DNA of 64,000 nt from Bacillota bacterium (GCA_023391695.1 JAEWAK010000031.1:124001-188000), one strand, 5' to 3'; shown: positions 35,401 to 46,092, counted from the first letter of the stretch. The notes: generated from the letters alone by a model not told the origin. Numbers and translations: made by a program.

Positions 35401-37197
35401 ATGATAAAGAGAAATATAATTTTAAAATTATACGGTAAAATTCGATCTATTTATGTTAATGCTTCATTATATAAAAAAATAATAACCCTTGTACTCATCA
35501 TATTATGTTTGAACCTATTTGCAAACATAGCTGCATTAAGTGTTATAACCCGTTCAAATAATAAACTTTTATATGAAGCAATAGCAAACACGTTAACTAC
35601 GGGAACCAAAACCATATCTGAGAAATTACGGAACATTGAGGAAATGACTGATATCCAGATTGCCGACAGCAGAATTCAATCGAATCTGACTATTGTTGCA
35701 GACAGTAATGATAACGCCAAAAGAAATAATGCATTCCGTACACTCTCTTTTCTTGTCCCGGAATATTATACAAATTATAAATCAAACAAGATTAAATATA
35801 TAAATCTGTATAATAATGATTATATTTCTTACAGCAATATTGCATTAAGTAATAAAACTCCGGATGGCATTCATAATCAATTATTATTGAAAGCAGATGA
35901 AAAATCGGGCAGCCCCGTCTGGTCTGATTCATACTGTAATGAATATGGCCTGTTCCTTGTCAGAAATATACGTAAGGCAGAACGGCTGGCGCTCGATACA
36001 ATCGGAACCGTATTGGTGAATATTGATTTAGATTCCGTTGTTAATTCTTCAGTAAATACAACTATGTTTTCAGAACCGGCACAATTTATTATTACCAGTA
36101 ATAACAAGGAAATTTATCATTCTAAAACCCTTGATCCCGATTCCGTTTCCCTGGCATGTCAAAAAACGGATAGTAAATATGGTATGATGCGCCTAAATCA
36201 CAAGCAATATTTTTATGTTCGTGAAACCATTCCATATTTTACCTGGGATTTTATCTGCCTTGTGTCTTATCAAAATATATATGCTGCCCAGACCTTAACT
36301 ATATTATCTGCCATGTGCATCAACTTTGCCGCAATCTTTATGATTTTCCTGATTGCTAAGTTTATGATTAATTCAATTACCATTCATTTCAGCAGGCTGG
36401 TGGATAAGATGAAAACTTTTGGTAAAAGCAAAACCTTTATTAAGGATACTTCATATAATTATTCAGGCAGAAAAGACGAAATTGGAGAATTGCATAGAAA
36501 TTTTGATTTAATGGCAATCCGGCATCAGAATCTTGTGGAGAAATTTTATCTTCAGGAGATTCTTACCAGAGATTCCAAAATAAAAGCTTTAGAAAACCAG
36601 ATAAATCCTCATTTTTTATACAACACCCTGGAGTCTATTAACTGGAGGGCAAAGGCACTGGGAGAAAAGGACATATCTATTATGATAGAATCCTTAGGCA
36701 CCTTACTCAGAACCACTTTAAATAAAAAAAATAATCTGACTTCTACTCTGGAGCAGGAAATAAATATTGTTAAAAATTATATGGATATTATCCGGATTCG
36801 TTTTGATGATAGAGTCTGCTTTACGACCTCAATAGATACACGACTGGATTCAATATTATTACCACGGCTGTCTTTACAGCCATTGGTTGAAAACGCCGTC
36901 AATTATGCAATGGAGAAGATAACCGAAACCTGTCTGATTGAAATAAAGGCTTATATAGACGGCGCTTTTGCAATGATTCAAATTAAGAATAATGGCTCCC
37001 AATTTGAAGATGATTTATTGCAGAAACTGGAAAGTAATCTGATTACCCCTCATGGCAACGGAATTGGAATATTAAATATTCAAAAACGGATTCAATTAAG
37101 CTATGGAGAAGAATATGGCCTGCAATTTTTCAATCCGGATGATGACCATGCAATTGCCCAGATAAAAATCCCCTATAAGGAGAATACTCATGATTAA
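35401..37197 (+). CDS. YesM-type sensor histidine kinase
   Basis: 598-residue membrane kinase. Membrane helices at about 25-48 and 295-320 enclose an extracellular sensor. A HAMP-like linker precedes the His_kinase domain QINPHFLYNTLESINW with phospho-acceptor H404. The ATPase domain has its N box at LVENAVNYA and G box at HGNGIGILNI. It overlaps the response regulator gene by 8 bases. It likely senses the glycan or its receptor and, with the regulator, activates the divergent ABC operon and the GH105 gene. Confidence 0.93.
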   Translation: MIKRNIILKLYGKIRSIYVNASLYKKIITLVLIILCLNLFANIAALSVITRSNNKLLYEAIANTLTTGTKTISEKLRNIEEMTDIQIADSRIQSNLTIVADSNDNAKRNNAFRTLSFLVPEYYTNYKSNKIKYINLYNNDYISYSNIALSNKTPDGIHNQLLLKADEKSGSPVWSDSYCNEYGLFLVRNIRKAERLALDTIGTVLVNIDLDSVVNSSVNTTMFSEPAQFIITSNNKEIYHSKTLDPDSVSLACQKTDSKYGMMRLNHKQYFYVRETIPYFTWDFICLVSYQNIYAAQTLTILSAMCINFAAIFMIFLIAKFMINSITIHFSRLVDKMKTFGKSKTFIKDTSYNYSGRKDEIGELHRNFDLMAIRHQNLVEKFYLQEILTRDSKIKALENQINPHFLYNTLESINWRAKALGEKDISIMIESLGTLLRTTLNKKNNLTSTLEQEINIVKNYMDIIRIRFDDRVCFTTSIDTRLDSILLPRLSLQPLVENAVNYAMEKITETCLIEIKAYIDGAFAMIQIKNNGSQFEDDLLQKLESNLITPHGNGIGILNIQKRIQLSYGEEYGLQFFNPDDDHAIAQIKIPYKENTHD

Positions 37198-38731
37198 GTT
37201 ACTGATTGCTGATGATGAAAAAATAATACGGGAAACCATTTCAACTGCTATTAACTGGACTTCTTTGGGTATCGAATTAATCGGTACGGCAGCAAACGGT
37301 ATTGAGGCATATAACATCATTCTGGATGAATATCCCGATATTGTCCTGACAGATATCAAAATGCCGGGCCTTACAGGTCTTGAGCTAATTGAGCGTATCA
37401 AAAAGATTAATCATGATACCGAATTTATTATTTTATCCGGTTACGATGAATTTAAGTATGCCCAGGAAGCGATGCGTTATGGAGTTAAAAACTATCTGCT
37501 GAAACCCTGCAATGAGAAACAGATTATTGAATGTGTACAGGATATTATAAGCAGCCTTGCCCCAAAACGGGCTTCCAGGCAAATGAATGCTCAGGACTCA
37601 CTGATACGTTATTTTGAAAGCAATATTATCTTAACTATTATCAGTGAGGGAATTTCTGCGGTTAAAGTATCTCATAAAGATATTAATTTTACAAATATTT
37701 ATAATCCCTACCATAAATATCTGGATTTTTATAACGAACCCTATGAATTAAGTTTTCTGTTCTTTGTGGAAGAATTTTCGCTTTCAGAGGTAATTAATAA
37801 AATGACTGCTTTCCACAGTTCCCAATGTCCAGGTATCGTATTTAACATTATTTATGTCCACAATACTTTACTTTGCTTTTATAAATCTTTTGGTGTGGAT
37901 ACAGCAGCTTTTGACAACTTTATGAACAGCCTTTATCCACAGAATCAGACCGTCTCTTTTCAATATGAAAGAAAGAATTACAGTAATTTAGAAGAACTGC
38001 TTAATACGATTCTTACTAAAATCAAAAGATATGAAATAATTTATTATTCGGTTGATGGGAATAACTTCATTCATATCTGTAATTTCAAAAACATTTTACA
38101 GGAGTTTGATCAATGTATTTTACAATTAAAAAGTTCCGATGCTGAAACTGTCCGTAATGCATTTTTACATTTCAAACAAGTGATTGAACCAATTACAGAC
38201 TTAAACTTACTTAAGCAAATCGCAGCCTCATCTATTATGCAAATAGCTGCATTTTATACACCTGCAACAATTATGTCTGCCTCAGAAAAATTATTAGCAT
38301 TAAATCAGATCCTTAACTGTAATAAATTTGTGGAAGAATTAATCAGTTATATTGAAAATATAATTGAATCTTATTTACAAAATTCAACTACCCCAAAAAT
38401 AAGCGATCAAGTAAAAAAAATCGTATCGGAACATCTTGAGGATTCCAATTTATCTTTAAAATGGATCGCTGAAAATTATTTATATATGAATGTCGACTAT
38501 CTCAGTAAAAAATTTTTAAATGAGACCGGAGAAAAATTTTCAAATTATCTTACTTACCAAAGAATCAAACGCAGCAAAATATTATTCAATCAATATAATA
38601 GCGTTGATAAAATTAAAATCATAGCTGAGTTGGTTGGATGCGGAAACAATCCGCAATACTTCAGCCATATTTTTAAAAAAGAAACAGGGATGTCTCCCAG
38701 TAATTATATTAAATCTATTCAGGAGGAATAA
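37190..38731 (+). CDS. YesN-type response regulator with AraC domain
   Basis: 513 residues. Receiver 1-120 with D8-D9, phospho-acceptor D55 (LTDIKMPG) and a Lys in YLLKPC. The central 280 residues are unassigned. The AraC-type double helix-turn-helix covers the last 100 residues (LKWIAENYLYMNVDYLSKKF, NPQYFSHIFKKETGMSPSNY). It overlaps the kinase gene and is followed four bases later by the GH105 gene, so all three are co-transcribed. Confidence 0.93.
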   Translation: MIKLLIADDEKIIRETISTAINWTSLGIELIGTAANGIEAYNIILDEYPDIVLTDIKMPGLTGLELIERIKKINHDTEFIILSGYDEFKYAQEAMRYGVKNYLLKPCNEKQIIECVQDIISSLAPKRASRQMNAQDSLIRYFESNIILTIISEGISAVKVSHKDINFTNIYNPYHKYLDFYNEPYELSFLFFVEEFSLSEVINKMTAFHSSQCPGIVFNIIYVHNTLLCFYKSFGVDTAAFDNFMNSLYPQNQTVSFQYERKNYSNLEELLNTILTKIKRYEIIYYSVDGNNFIHICNFKNILQEFDQCILQLKSSDAETVRNAFLHFKQVIEPITDLNLLKQIAASSIMQIAAFYTPATIMSASEKLLALNQILNCNKFVEELISYIENIIESYLQNSTTPKISDQVKKIVSEHLEDSNLSLKWIAENYLYMNVDYLSKKFLNETGEKFSNYLTYQRIKRSKILFNQYNSVDKIKIIAELVGCGNNPQYFSHIFKKETGMSPSNYIKSIQEE

Positions 38732-38734
38732 AAC

Positions 38735-39853
38735 ATGAAGAATGATATTTTAATTTCAAAAATCAACTTGGTAATCGACAAACTAATTCATTTAGGAGGA
38801 GCTGACTATGGAAATGATAAACTGCTCCCGATTGAAGAAATAATGAAAACGGGAAATTGCAGCAGAGATTTTGGTATTGAAGAGTGGGACTGGCCGCAAG
38901 GTGTCGGACTTTATGGCATCTATAAACTACAAGAATATTTTGGTGATAATCGATATATGGATTTCTTTACAGAATGGCTTGAGAAAAATCTGTTAATTGG
39001 GCTGCCTTCCAGAAATATCAACACAACGGCACCTTATCTTACCTTAATAAGTATTTTAGACAAAATGCCGGAAAAAGAAAAATATGAAAAACTTTGTATC
39101 GATCAGGCAGACTGGCTGGTTAACGAATTACCAAAAACAAAAGAAAATGGATTTCAGCATGTTACTACCGGTATCGGTGACAGGAATGCAGTTATCCTGA
39201 ACAACTCCCAGCTATGGCTGGATACTGTTTTTATGACTGTTCTGTTTTTATATAAAATGGCTATCCGGTATAAAAATAAAGTATGGCAGCAAACAGCAGA
39301 ATACCAAATCATGCTTCATATTAAATATCTATATGACAAACATACCGGATTGTTTTATCATGGCTGGAGTTTTGACCGAAACGATAATTTTGGAGGCATT
39401 TTCTGGTGCAGGGGTAATTCCTGGTTCACCATAGGTGCAATTGAATTTCTATTAATAAACAAAGAGATATCCGAAAGTTTAAAAGAATATATTTTACATA
39501 CTTTCAAAGCTCAGGTTGATTACCTGAAACACCTGCAACTTAACTCCGGTCTGTGGACCACTGTTTTAGATGACGATACCTCTTACGAGGAAGCGTCCGG
39601 TTCGGCAGCAATTACGGCTGGTATCCTAAATGCTATAAATCATGGTTATTTAGACTCTACCTATGAAGATTGCGCCGAGAAAGCACTTTCAGGCCTGGTT
39701 AATTGCATAGCGGATGACGGTACAGTTCAAAAAGTATCTGCAGGTACTGCAATGGGCATGAATGCAATTCATTATAAAGAAATTCAAATTAAGCCTATGG
39801 CTTATGGACAGGCACTTACTTTAATAGCTCTGGTTGAAGCATTACATAGATAA
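38735..39853 (+). CDS. GH105/GH88-type unsaturated rhamnogalacturonyl hydrolase
   Basis: 372-residue (alpha/alpha)6-barrel enzyme, cytoplasmic (no signal). Family features: GIEEWDWPQGVGLYGI, LWLDTVFMTVLFL, LFYHGWSFD, FWCRGNSWF and SGSAAITAGIL. YteR/YesR-type members remove the 4,5-unsaturated galacturonic acid from the end of pectin-lyase products. AGGAGG lies just before the start, inside the end of the regulator gene. It pairs functionally with the importer at 32040-35229. The exact substrate is inferred. Confidence 0.87.
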   Translation: MKNDILISKINLVIDKLIHLGGADYGNDKLLPIEEIMKTGNCSRDFGIEEWDWPQGVGLYGIYKLQEYFGDNRYMDFFTEWLEKNLLIGLPSRNINTTAPYLTLISILDKMPEKEKYEKLCIDQADWLVNELPKTKENGFQHVTTGIGDRNAVILNNSQLWLDTVFMTVLFLYKMAIRYKNKVWQQTAEYQIMLHIKYLYDKHTGLFYHGWSFDRNDNFGGIFWCRGNSWFTIGAIEFLLINKEISESLKEYILHTFKAQVDYLKHLQLNSGLWTTVLDDDTSYEEASGSAAITAGILNAINHGYLDSTYEDCAEKALSGLVNCIADDGTVQKVSAGTAMGMNAIHYKEIQIKPMAYGQALTLIALVEALHR

Positions 39854-39920
39854 ATGTTACTTAAAAATAGCGAGTTAAATTTACATAATTTCTACTTAGC
39901 CTCCCTTACTGTTACAAACA

Positions 39921-39948
39921 AAGGAGCAGATGTAACAATCTGCTCCTT
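39921..39948. terminator. Bidirectional terminator
   Basis: AAGGAGCAGAT-GTAACA-ATCTGCTCCTT (11 bp), between the GH105 gene and the convergent surface-protein gene. Confidence 0.8.
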
Positions 39949-39977
39949 ATTCCTCTTAATAAATAGCTGGTATTAAA

Positions 39978-42896
39978 TTAAATTTTAACTATGAATATCT
40001 CAGAAAATTTACCATAAACTTTCTTCGTCCCTACTATTTTATAAGTTCTGACTTTATAATAATAGGTTCTCCCTTTGGTTAATCCATAATTGATAAAATG
40101 CAAGGATGTAGTGGATTTAACCCGGGCATAGGTTTTCGTCTTATTAGATGCCCTGTATATCTCGTAACCGGAGGCACCGCTTACCTTATCCCATGTAAAA
40201 TTAATCCTTCCGGAGCTTACTTTTTCCAATTTCACATTGCCCGGTGTAAAAGGCATGGGTTTTGCGGCAACAGCCAGGGAAAAGCTGCCGTATACTTTTT
40301 TTGTTCCCTTATACCGGTATGCCCTGACTTTATAATAATAAGTGTTTCCGGCAGTCAGACCTGTATTGGAATAAGATCTTGCAGTGGTATTCTTTATGAT
40401 TTTATAAGCCCCTGTTTTTGACACGGCCCGGTAAACCTCATAACCGGAAGCACCGCTTACCGGTCCCCAGGAAATCTTGGCACTGTTATGTCCACCGGAT
40501 GCGGCCTTTAAGTCCTCAGGTACGGAAAGCTTGACCGAAACGGTACAAACTGCTTTTTTATTGCCGCCGGCTGTTGCGGTAACCGTTGCGGTTCCTGTAC
40601 CTACCGTTTGTACTTTCCCCTTTGAATCCACTTTTACTACAGTCTCGTCACTGCTTACCCATGTAACGGTCTTATCATCCGCTGTATTGGTTGGATTATA
40701 AGCTACCCCTAAAATCTCATTGCCGCCTAAATAAAGGTTAAGATTTGTTTTATTCAGAGTAATACTTTTTATATCCGTATCCACCGTAATCTGGACGGAT
40801 GCGGATAATGAGCCGCATACCGCAGTAATTGTTGCTTTTCCTCTCTTCCCTGCAATGATTGTACCCTCCGAATAGGTTGCTACCGATTCATCGGAGGATG
40901 TAATAATAACGTCCTCGGTCGTGTCCTCCGGCTGAACCTGAAGTGTTACTGCTTGTTTCTGCCCGGCAGTTAATAAGACAGAAGTTTGGGAAAATGCTAT
41001 TGACTTAGCGGGGACCAGCACGCTTACAGGTATACTGTGGGTAAGGGTTCCTGCCACAGCCGTTACTTTTGTAGTTCCCGGCTTAACCGCCGTTATCACC
41101 CCGTTCTCTGCGGTCACAATGGATTCATCTTCGCTTCTCCATATAACAGTTTTGTCGTCCGTTGTATCAAAAGGATGATAAGACGCGGTGATTTTTTTGT
41201 TTTCTCCTTTGTTCAACGTTAATTCATTGTAGTCCGAATAAATTTCTTTTAACGGATTATATACGGTTATTTTACATTCTGCCGAACCTCCTGCGGATAC
41301 TGCGGTAATCGTCGCCGTTCCGGGAGTTTTTGCATAAATACGTCCGTTTTCCACAGTTACGACCGAATTATCCGAACTTGTCCACGTAACCAGCCGGTTT
41401 GTTGCTTCCGCCGGTGTATAATTTAAAGAAAGCCTTGCGGATTCACCTTTATTCATTTCTAACCGTTTCTCGGTAAATTCAATTGAAGTTGGATTAACCG
41501 CCGTACCGCCTGCAATAATGTGACAGGTTGCCTGGTATTCTCCCATAACGGCAGTAATCTCGGCCTCTCCCGCACATATTCCCGTCAAGGTACCATTTGT
41601 ATCCACCGACACTACCTGGGGATCAGAGCTGCTCCAGTTTACCTGACCGGCTGTATCCGAAGAATATGCCGGATAAAAAATGGGTTTCAAGGTAACGGTA
41701 GCATCGAGCTCCAGATTCATGACCTCTTCTGCAAATACCATTTCTTCTAAAGGGAGTTTGATAATCTGGTAATATTCAGGAAAATGTTTTTCAAAGAAGC
41801 TTTCCGCATAAGAATTCTTATATACCAATACACCGGTATATGGGAATTCCCCGATCCCTATTTCGGTTACTCCGCTTGGTATCCTTAAGGGCCTTAAATT
41901 ATCGCATTTAAAAAATGCATATCTTCCTATGCTGGTTACACTGTCGGGAATAGCCAGAGTAATCAGACTGCTACAGTTATAAAATGCAAAATCGCCTATC
42001 CTTGCCACTTTATCCTGAATCCGGATCCTGGTCAGACCGGTGCAGTTAAAAAATGTTCTATTCTCTATTTTAGATATCTTATAGGGTATTTTGATACTGG
42101 TTAAACTGGTACAGGAGTAAAAGGCATATTCCCCTATACTTGTTATTTCATCCGATAAATGAATATTTTTCAAACTATTGCAATTATAGAAGGCATTCCT
42201 TCCTATACTGGTAATGCTATCGGGCAGAATAACCGAGGTTAAATTGATACACTCCTCAAATACCTTATCTTCTATGGCGGTTACTCCTTCCGGTATATTT
42301 ATAGTCCTCAGGCTGCTGCAGCCCCAGAAGGCACCTGCTCCGATACTCTTTATTCCTTTCGGCAGGTTAATTCCGGTAAGCTTGCTGCAGTCCCGAAACG
42401 CATATCTTCCGATGTATGACACTCCGTCAGGTAAATAAATACTTTTAAGGCTGCTGCAGCCATAAAATGTACCGCTCTCTATACCGGTGATCCCGCCCGG
42501 TATATTAATACCGGTCAAACTGCTGCAGTTTTTAAATGCATCGCTGCCGATATAGGTTATTTTATCAGGCAGTTTTATACTTGTTATACTGCCTGCATCC
42601 ATAAAGGCATCCCCTTCAATCCGGGTTACGTTATAAGTCATATTTTTGTTCGTAACCGCAGCGGGTATTATTACATCCCCTGCAAGCTTTTTATTCATCC
42701 CCTCCCCATAGATTATTTCTGCTGTTCCATTCTCGGTTTCCGTCGGTTCACTAAGTACTTTATAGGTAATCGTCTGATTTTCATGCGTATAAGTAAAGAT
42801 ACTGCCTACATAGGCATCTGCCGTTATGCTCTTCATGATCAGCAGCAAACCTGCTGTTATTACCATTGCCAAAAGATTTTTACCTTTTATGTTCAT
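39978..42896 (-). CDS. Large secreted protein: BspA-like LRR, Ig-like (Big_2) and Fn3 domains
   Basis: 972-residue surface or secreted protein. Signal peptide to about residue 28. Residues about 90-355 are BspA-type LRR_5 repeats of 23 residues (ITSIGRNAFYNCNSLKNIHL). About 385-795 are five bacterial Ig-like domains (VTWVSSDETVVKV, GTATVTA). About 797-970 are two fibronectin type III domains (ASGYEVYRA...YYYKVRAY). No LPxTG or S-layer anchor is seen at the C-terminus. AAGGAGAA precedes the ATG. Proteins of this build mediate adhesion or binding to plant fibre or host. Single transcription unit. Confidence 0.88.
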   Translation of the reverse strand: MNIKGKNLLAMVITAGLLLIMKSITADAYVGSIFTYTHENQTITYKVLSEPTETENGTAEIIYGEGMNKKLAGDVIIPAAVTNKNMTYNVTRIEGDAFMDAGSITSIKLPDKITYIGSDAFKNCSSLTGINIPGGITGIESGTFYGCSSLKSIYLPDGVSYIGRYAFRDCSKLTGINLPKGIKSIGAGAFWGCSSLRTINIPEGVTAIEDKVFEECINLTSVILPDSITSIGRNAFYNCNSLKNIHLSDEITSIGEYAFYSCTSLTSIKIPYKISKIENRTFFNCTGLTRIRIQDKVARIGDFAFYNCSSLITLAIPDSVTSIGRYAFFKCDNLRPLRIPSGVTEIGIGEFPYTGVLVYKNSYAESFFEKHFPEYYQIIKLPLEEMVFAEEVMNLELDATVTLKPIFYPAYSSDTAGQVNWSSSDPQVVSVDTNGTLTGICAGEAEITAVMGEYQATCHIIAGGTAVNPTSIEFTEKRLEMNKGESARLSLNYTPAEATNRLVTWTSSDNSVVTVENGRIYAKTPGTATITAVSAGGSAECKITVYNPLKEIYSDYNELTLNKGENKKITASYHPFDTTDDKTVIWRSEDESIVTAENGVITAVKPGTTKVTAVAGTLTHSIPVSVLVPAKSIAFSQTSVLLTAGQKQAVTLQVQPEDTTEDVIITSSDESVATYSEGTIIAGKRGKATITAVCGSLSASVQITVDTDIKSITLNKTNLNLYLGGNEILGVAYNPTNTADDKTVTWVSSDETVVKVDSKGKVQTVGTGTATVTATAGGNKKAVCTVSVKLSVPEDLKAASGGHNSAKISWGPVSGASGYEVYRAVSKTGAYKIIKNTTARSYSNTGLTAGNTYYYKVRAYRYKGTKKVYGSFSLAVAAKPMPFTPGNVKLEKVSSGRINFTWDKVSGASGYEIYRASNKTKTYARVKSTTSLHFINYGLTKGRTYYYKVRTYKIVGTKKVYGKFSEIFIVKI

Positions 42897-43328
42897 TTAT
42901 GCATTTCTCCTTCAGTCCTCCAATATAAGCTTTCGATGTCAAATAATATGGTTTGGACGCCCTGCACCCAAACCACATTGCAATAACTCGAACCTTTTTT
43001 ACACGATTAATGGTTTACATAATTCAGTTTACATAATAATATTGTAGCATTCTTAATGATTATTGCAATCTGTAATATATGTCAATTTGCTTATATCGTC
43101 ATCGTGTAACCCTTTATCCACGGTTTATGGAGTAATTGGCCAAGAACCAACCGCCGCAGGCGATACTTATATTTGGCCGGAAAGCATAGCTGCATAAAGT
43201 AATGTAATCATTAGCAGGAATTTGAAATATTCGATTATTTTATATAACACGGGATAATTAAGTGAAACAGCCCCTTGAACTAACTTCCTATCTTTTTTTA
43301 GATGGTTCTACCAAACAATAAATTACAA
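42897..43328. other. Intergenic region
   Basis: About 430 bases without a gene. One long imperfect inverted repeat with TTGGCCAA at its left and TTTGGCC at its right end (43136-43178). Nothing else recognised. Confidence 0.5.
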
Positions 43329-43371
43329 AGATGCTGTTTACCACTGACCATATCAGCAGTAAACAGCATCT
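43329..43371 (-). terminator. Terminator of ahpC-ahpF
   Basis: AGATGCTGTTTAC/GTAAACAGCATCT 13-bp stem directly after the ahpF stop codon. Confidence 0.8.
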
Positions 43372-43376
43372 GAAAA

Positions 43377-44909
43377 TCAATTTCTGATTAAATAATCAAA
43401 AGCACTTAAGGAGGCACTTGCTCCGGAACCCATTGCTATAACGATCTGCTTATAAACACTGTTCGTACAGTCTCCCGCCGCAAAAACTCCCGGCAGACTG
43501 GTGGCATTATGGTTATCGACAATAATCTCTCCTATACGGTTGCGTTCAATTGTTTCATCCAGCCAATCCGTATTAGCGATAAGGCCGATCTGAACAAATA
43601 CCCCTTGCAGTTCAATATGATGAACTGCTCCTGATTCCCGTTCCATATAGGTAATGCCATTAACCTTGTCAGTACCGGTAATTTCCTTTGTTTGAACGTT
43701 CTTTAAGACTGTCACATTCTTCAGACTGTAAAGGCGGTCTTTTAGTACAGCATCGGCTTTTAACTCCGGCATAAATTCAAGTACGGTTACATGTTCTGCA
43801 ATTCCTGCAAGGTCTATAGCCGCCTCGATACCGGAATTACCGCCTCCGATTACCGCGACCTGTTTTCCTTTATAGAGAGGACCATCACAATGGGGACAAT
43901 AAGCAACACCCTTGTTCTTAAATTCCGCCTCTCCCGGTACGCCGACATTTCTCCAGCGGGCACCGGTAGAAAGGATTACTGCCTTGCTTTTTAAAACAGC
44001 ACCGTTTTCCAGTTCGACTTCGATAAGTTGTTCTTTTCTTTCCAGGTGTCTGGCACGCTGTGAATTCATTATATCCACATCGTAATTTTTAACATGCTGC
44101 TCCAGGCTTTCCGCAAACTTGGGACCTTCGGTATATTCAATACTGATCAGGTTCTCGATCCCCAGTGTCTCTCTTACCTGGCCTCCGAAGCGTTCGGCAA
44201 CAATACCCGTCCGAATGCCCTTGCGCGCCGCATAGATGGCTGCGCTGGCTCCCGCCGGGCCGCCTCCGATCACCAGTATTTCAAAAGGCTCTTTTTTCTC
44301 GAATTCTGTTTTGTCAGGTGCATTTCCTAATTTTCCAAGAATCTCCTCCAGTGTCATACGTCCGCTGCCGAAAACTTCACCGTTTAAATAAACCGTAGGT
44401 ACAGCCATAATGTTCTTACTTTCCGCCTCATCCTTAAAAGCCGCACCGTCAATCATAGTATGGGTAATACCAGGATTCAGAATGCTCATTAAGTTAAGCG
44501 CCTGTACAACCTCCGGGCAATTATGGCAGCTCAGACTGATGTAAGTCTCAAAACGGTATTCACCCTTGAGCTTTTTCACCTGGTCAATTAATTTACCGTC
44601 AACTTTGGGCGCTCTTCCGCTTACCTGTAAAAGAGCCAGTACCAGGGAAGTAAATTCATGGCCCAGAGGGATTCCTGCAAAAGAGACTCCGGTGTCTTCC
44701 CCGATACGGTTAACGCTAAAACTCGGCGTTCTGGGCAATCTATCCTGCTCTGTCTTAATTTTTGGCGACAGGGCGGTCAGTTCATCGATCAGAGCCGTCA
44801 TATCTTTTGATATACTGTCGGATCCTGTACTGATTTTAATCAGCACATCATTTTCCAGAAGCCGGAGATACTCATTCAGTTGTTTCTTAATTTCAGCATC
44901 CAGCATCAT
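43377..44909 (-). CDS. ahpF: Alkyl hydroperoxide reductase subunit F
   Basis: 510-residue flavoprotein disulfide reductase that passes electrons from NAD(P)H to AhpC. The N-terminal double thioredoxin-like domain has CHNC. The FAD motif is GGGPAGASAA, the active-site disulfide CPHC, and the NAD(P)H motif GGGNSGIEAA. It follows ahpC by 12 bases, the standard order, with GGAGC before the ATG. Length is normal for the family. Confidence 0.97.
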   Translation of the reverse strand: MMLDAEIKKQLNEYLRLLENDVLIKISTGSDSISKDMTALIDELTALSPKIKTEQDRLPRTPSFSVNRIGEDTGVSFAGIPLGHEFTSLVLALLQVSGRAPKVDGKLIDQVKKLKGEYRFETYISLSCHNCPEVVQALNLMSILNPGITHTMIDGAAFKDEAESKNIMAVPTVYLNGEVFGSGRMTLEEILGKLGNAPDKTEFEKKEPFEILVIGGGPAGASAAIYAARKGIRTGIVAERFGGQVRETLGIENLISIEYTEGPKFAESLEQHVKNYDVDIMNSQRARHLERKEQLIEVELENGAVLKSKAVILSTGARWRNVGVPGEAEFKNKGVAYCPHCDGPLYKGKQVAVIGGGNSGIEAAIDLAGIAEHVTVLEFMPELKADAVLKDRLYSLKNVTVLKNVQTKEITGTDKVNGITYMERESGAVHHIELQGVFVQIGLIANTDWLDETIERNRIGEIIVDNHNATSLPGVFAAGDCTNSVYKQIVIAMGSGASASLSAFDYLIRN

Positions 44910-44921
44910 AATCTTCGCTCC

Positions 44922-45485
44922 TTAGATTTTTCCTACCAGGTCAAGGCTTGGTTTCAGTGTTGCTTCTCCTTCTTTCCATTTAGCCGGGCATACTTCGTTA
45001 GGATTATTTCTTACGTACTGGGCAGCCTTGATCTTATTAATAAGAATACTTGCATCGCGGCCAATGTTTCCTGCATTGATCTCTACCGACTGAACGATAC
45101 CGTCCGGATCAATAAGAAATGTGCCGCGGTCTGCAACTCCGTCTGCTTCAATCAATACATCAAAATTGCGGGAAAGTGTATGAGAGGGATCTCCAATCAT
45201 AATATAAGTTAATTTACGGATGGCCTCCGAATTGTCATGCCATGCCTTATGGGTAAAATGAGTATCGGTAGAAACAGAATAAACTTCCGCTCCAAGCTGT
45301 TTTAATGTATCATAATTGTTCTGTAAATCTTCCAGTTCCGTTGGGCACACAAAAGTGAAATCCGCAGGATAAAAGCAGATTACACTCCACTTACCCTTAA
45401 AATCTGCTTCTGTAACCTCTACAAATTTTCCGTTGTGATAAGCCTGCGCTTTGAATGGTTTTACTTCAGTTCCGATTAATGACAT
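44922..45485 (-). CDS. ahpC: Alkyl hydroperoxide reductase subunit C (peroxiredoxin)
   Basis: 187-residue 2-Cys peroxiredoxin reducing H2O2 and organic peroxides. Peroxidatic Cys in DFTFVCPTELEDL and resolving Cys in NEVCPAKW. First gene of the ahpCF operon. The upstream region has a good promoter and a Fur/PerR-like inverted repeat, consistent with peroxide or iron control. Confidence 0.97.
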   Translation of the reverse strand: MSLIGTEVKPFKAQAYHNGKFVEVTEADFKGKWSVICFYPADFTFVCPTELEDLQNNYDTLKQLGAEVYSVSTDTHFTHKAWHDNSEAIRKLTYIMIGDPSHTLSRNFDVLIEADGVADRGTFLIDPDGIVQSVEINAGNIGRDASILINKIKAAQYVRNNPNEVCPAKWKEGEATLKPSLDLVGKI

Positions 45486-45643
45486 AATAATTTACCTCCT
45501 GTTTTTTTTATAATTTGATATGATTTAACCCATCAAGGAAGTCTGGCACCTCCAAAGGCGGAAGTAAGACTTAAAAATTCAGTGGAGATTCAAACTCCAA
45601 TGAAACCTCAGCATAACTGCGTGATAGGTTATGAACATGTAAC

Positions 45644-45668
45644 AAAGCGGAATGCGAATATCCGTTTT
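45644..45668 (+). repeat. 8-9-8 palindromic repeat, copy 1
   Basis: AAAGCGGA, 9-base loop ending GAATA, TCCGTTTT. Same architecture as at 54298, 56089 and 58616. Confidence 0.7.
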
Positions 45669-45684
45669 CACTTTATTGATTTCT

Positions 45685-45715
45685 TTTTATCAATAATAGT
45701 AATCGTTATCAATAT
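45685..45715. promoter_or_regulatory. Candidate Fur/PerR-type operator
   Basis: AT-rich imperfect inverted repeat with overlapping TGATAA/TTATCA halves, just downstream of the ahpC -10. Similar to Fur-family boxes but not a clean match. Confidence 0.4.
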
Positions 45716-45716
45716 T

Positions 45717-45745
45717 ATAATATAATAACCTTCCCTGATTGTCAA
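45717..45745 (-). promoter_or_regulatory. ahpC promoter
   Basis: TTGACA (45740-45745), 17 bases, TATTAT (45717-45722) on the minus strand. Confidence 0.6.
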
Positions 45746-46092
45746 GTAACTTTTTCCAAAATTTTAATATTTTTAATGACTCCTGGTTTCACAAAACTGT
45801 CATTACTGCAATTCTTTACTTCCAATGGATGCTTGAATCTCACGACCTAATCAGTAAATTAAATTGTAATGCAGATCCATTTGTGGTGTAATCTAATTAT
45901 GGACTGTTTTATACAATCATCAACATGTCAATCTCTTACGGAACAGTTATAAAAATACTGTCATCAGCAGACCTTTCTTCTAAAATTAACTAAACAGATT
46001 ATCGACGCTTTATAAACATGATATGTAGCTTTCATTGAATATATGGTTATTAACCCAAAATGATATTAACCTCAAAATAAGTTATTAATTTC

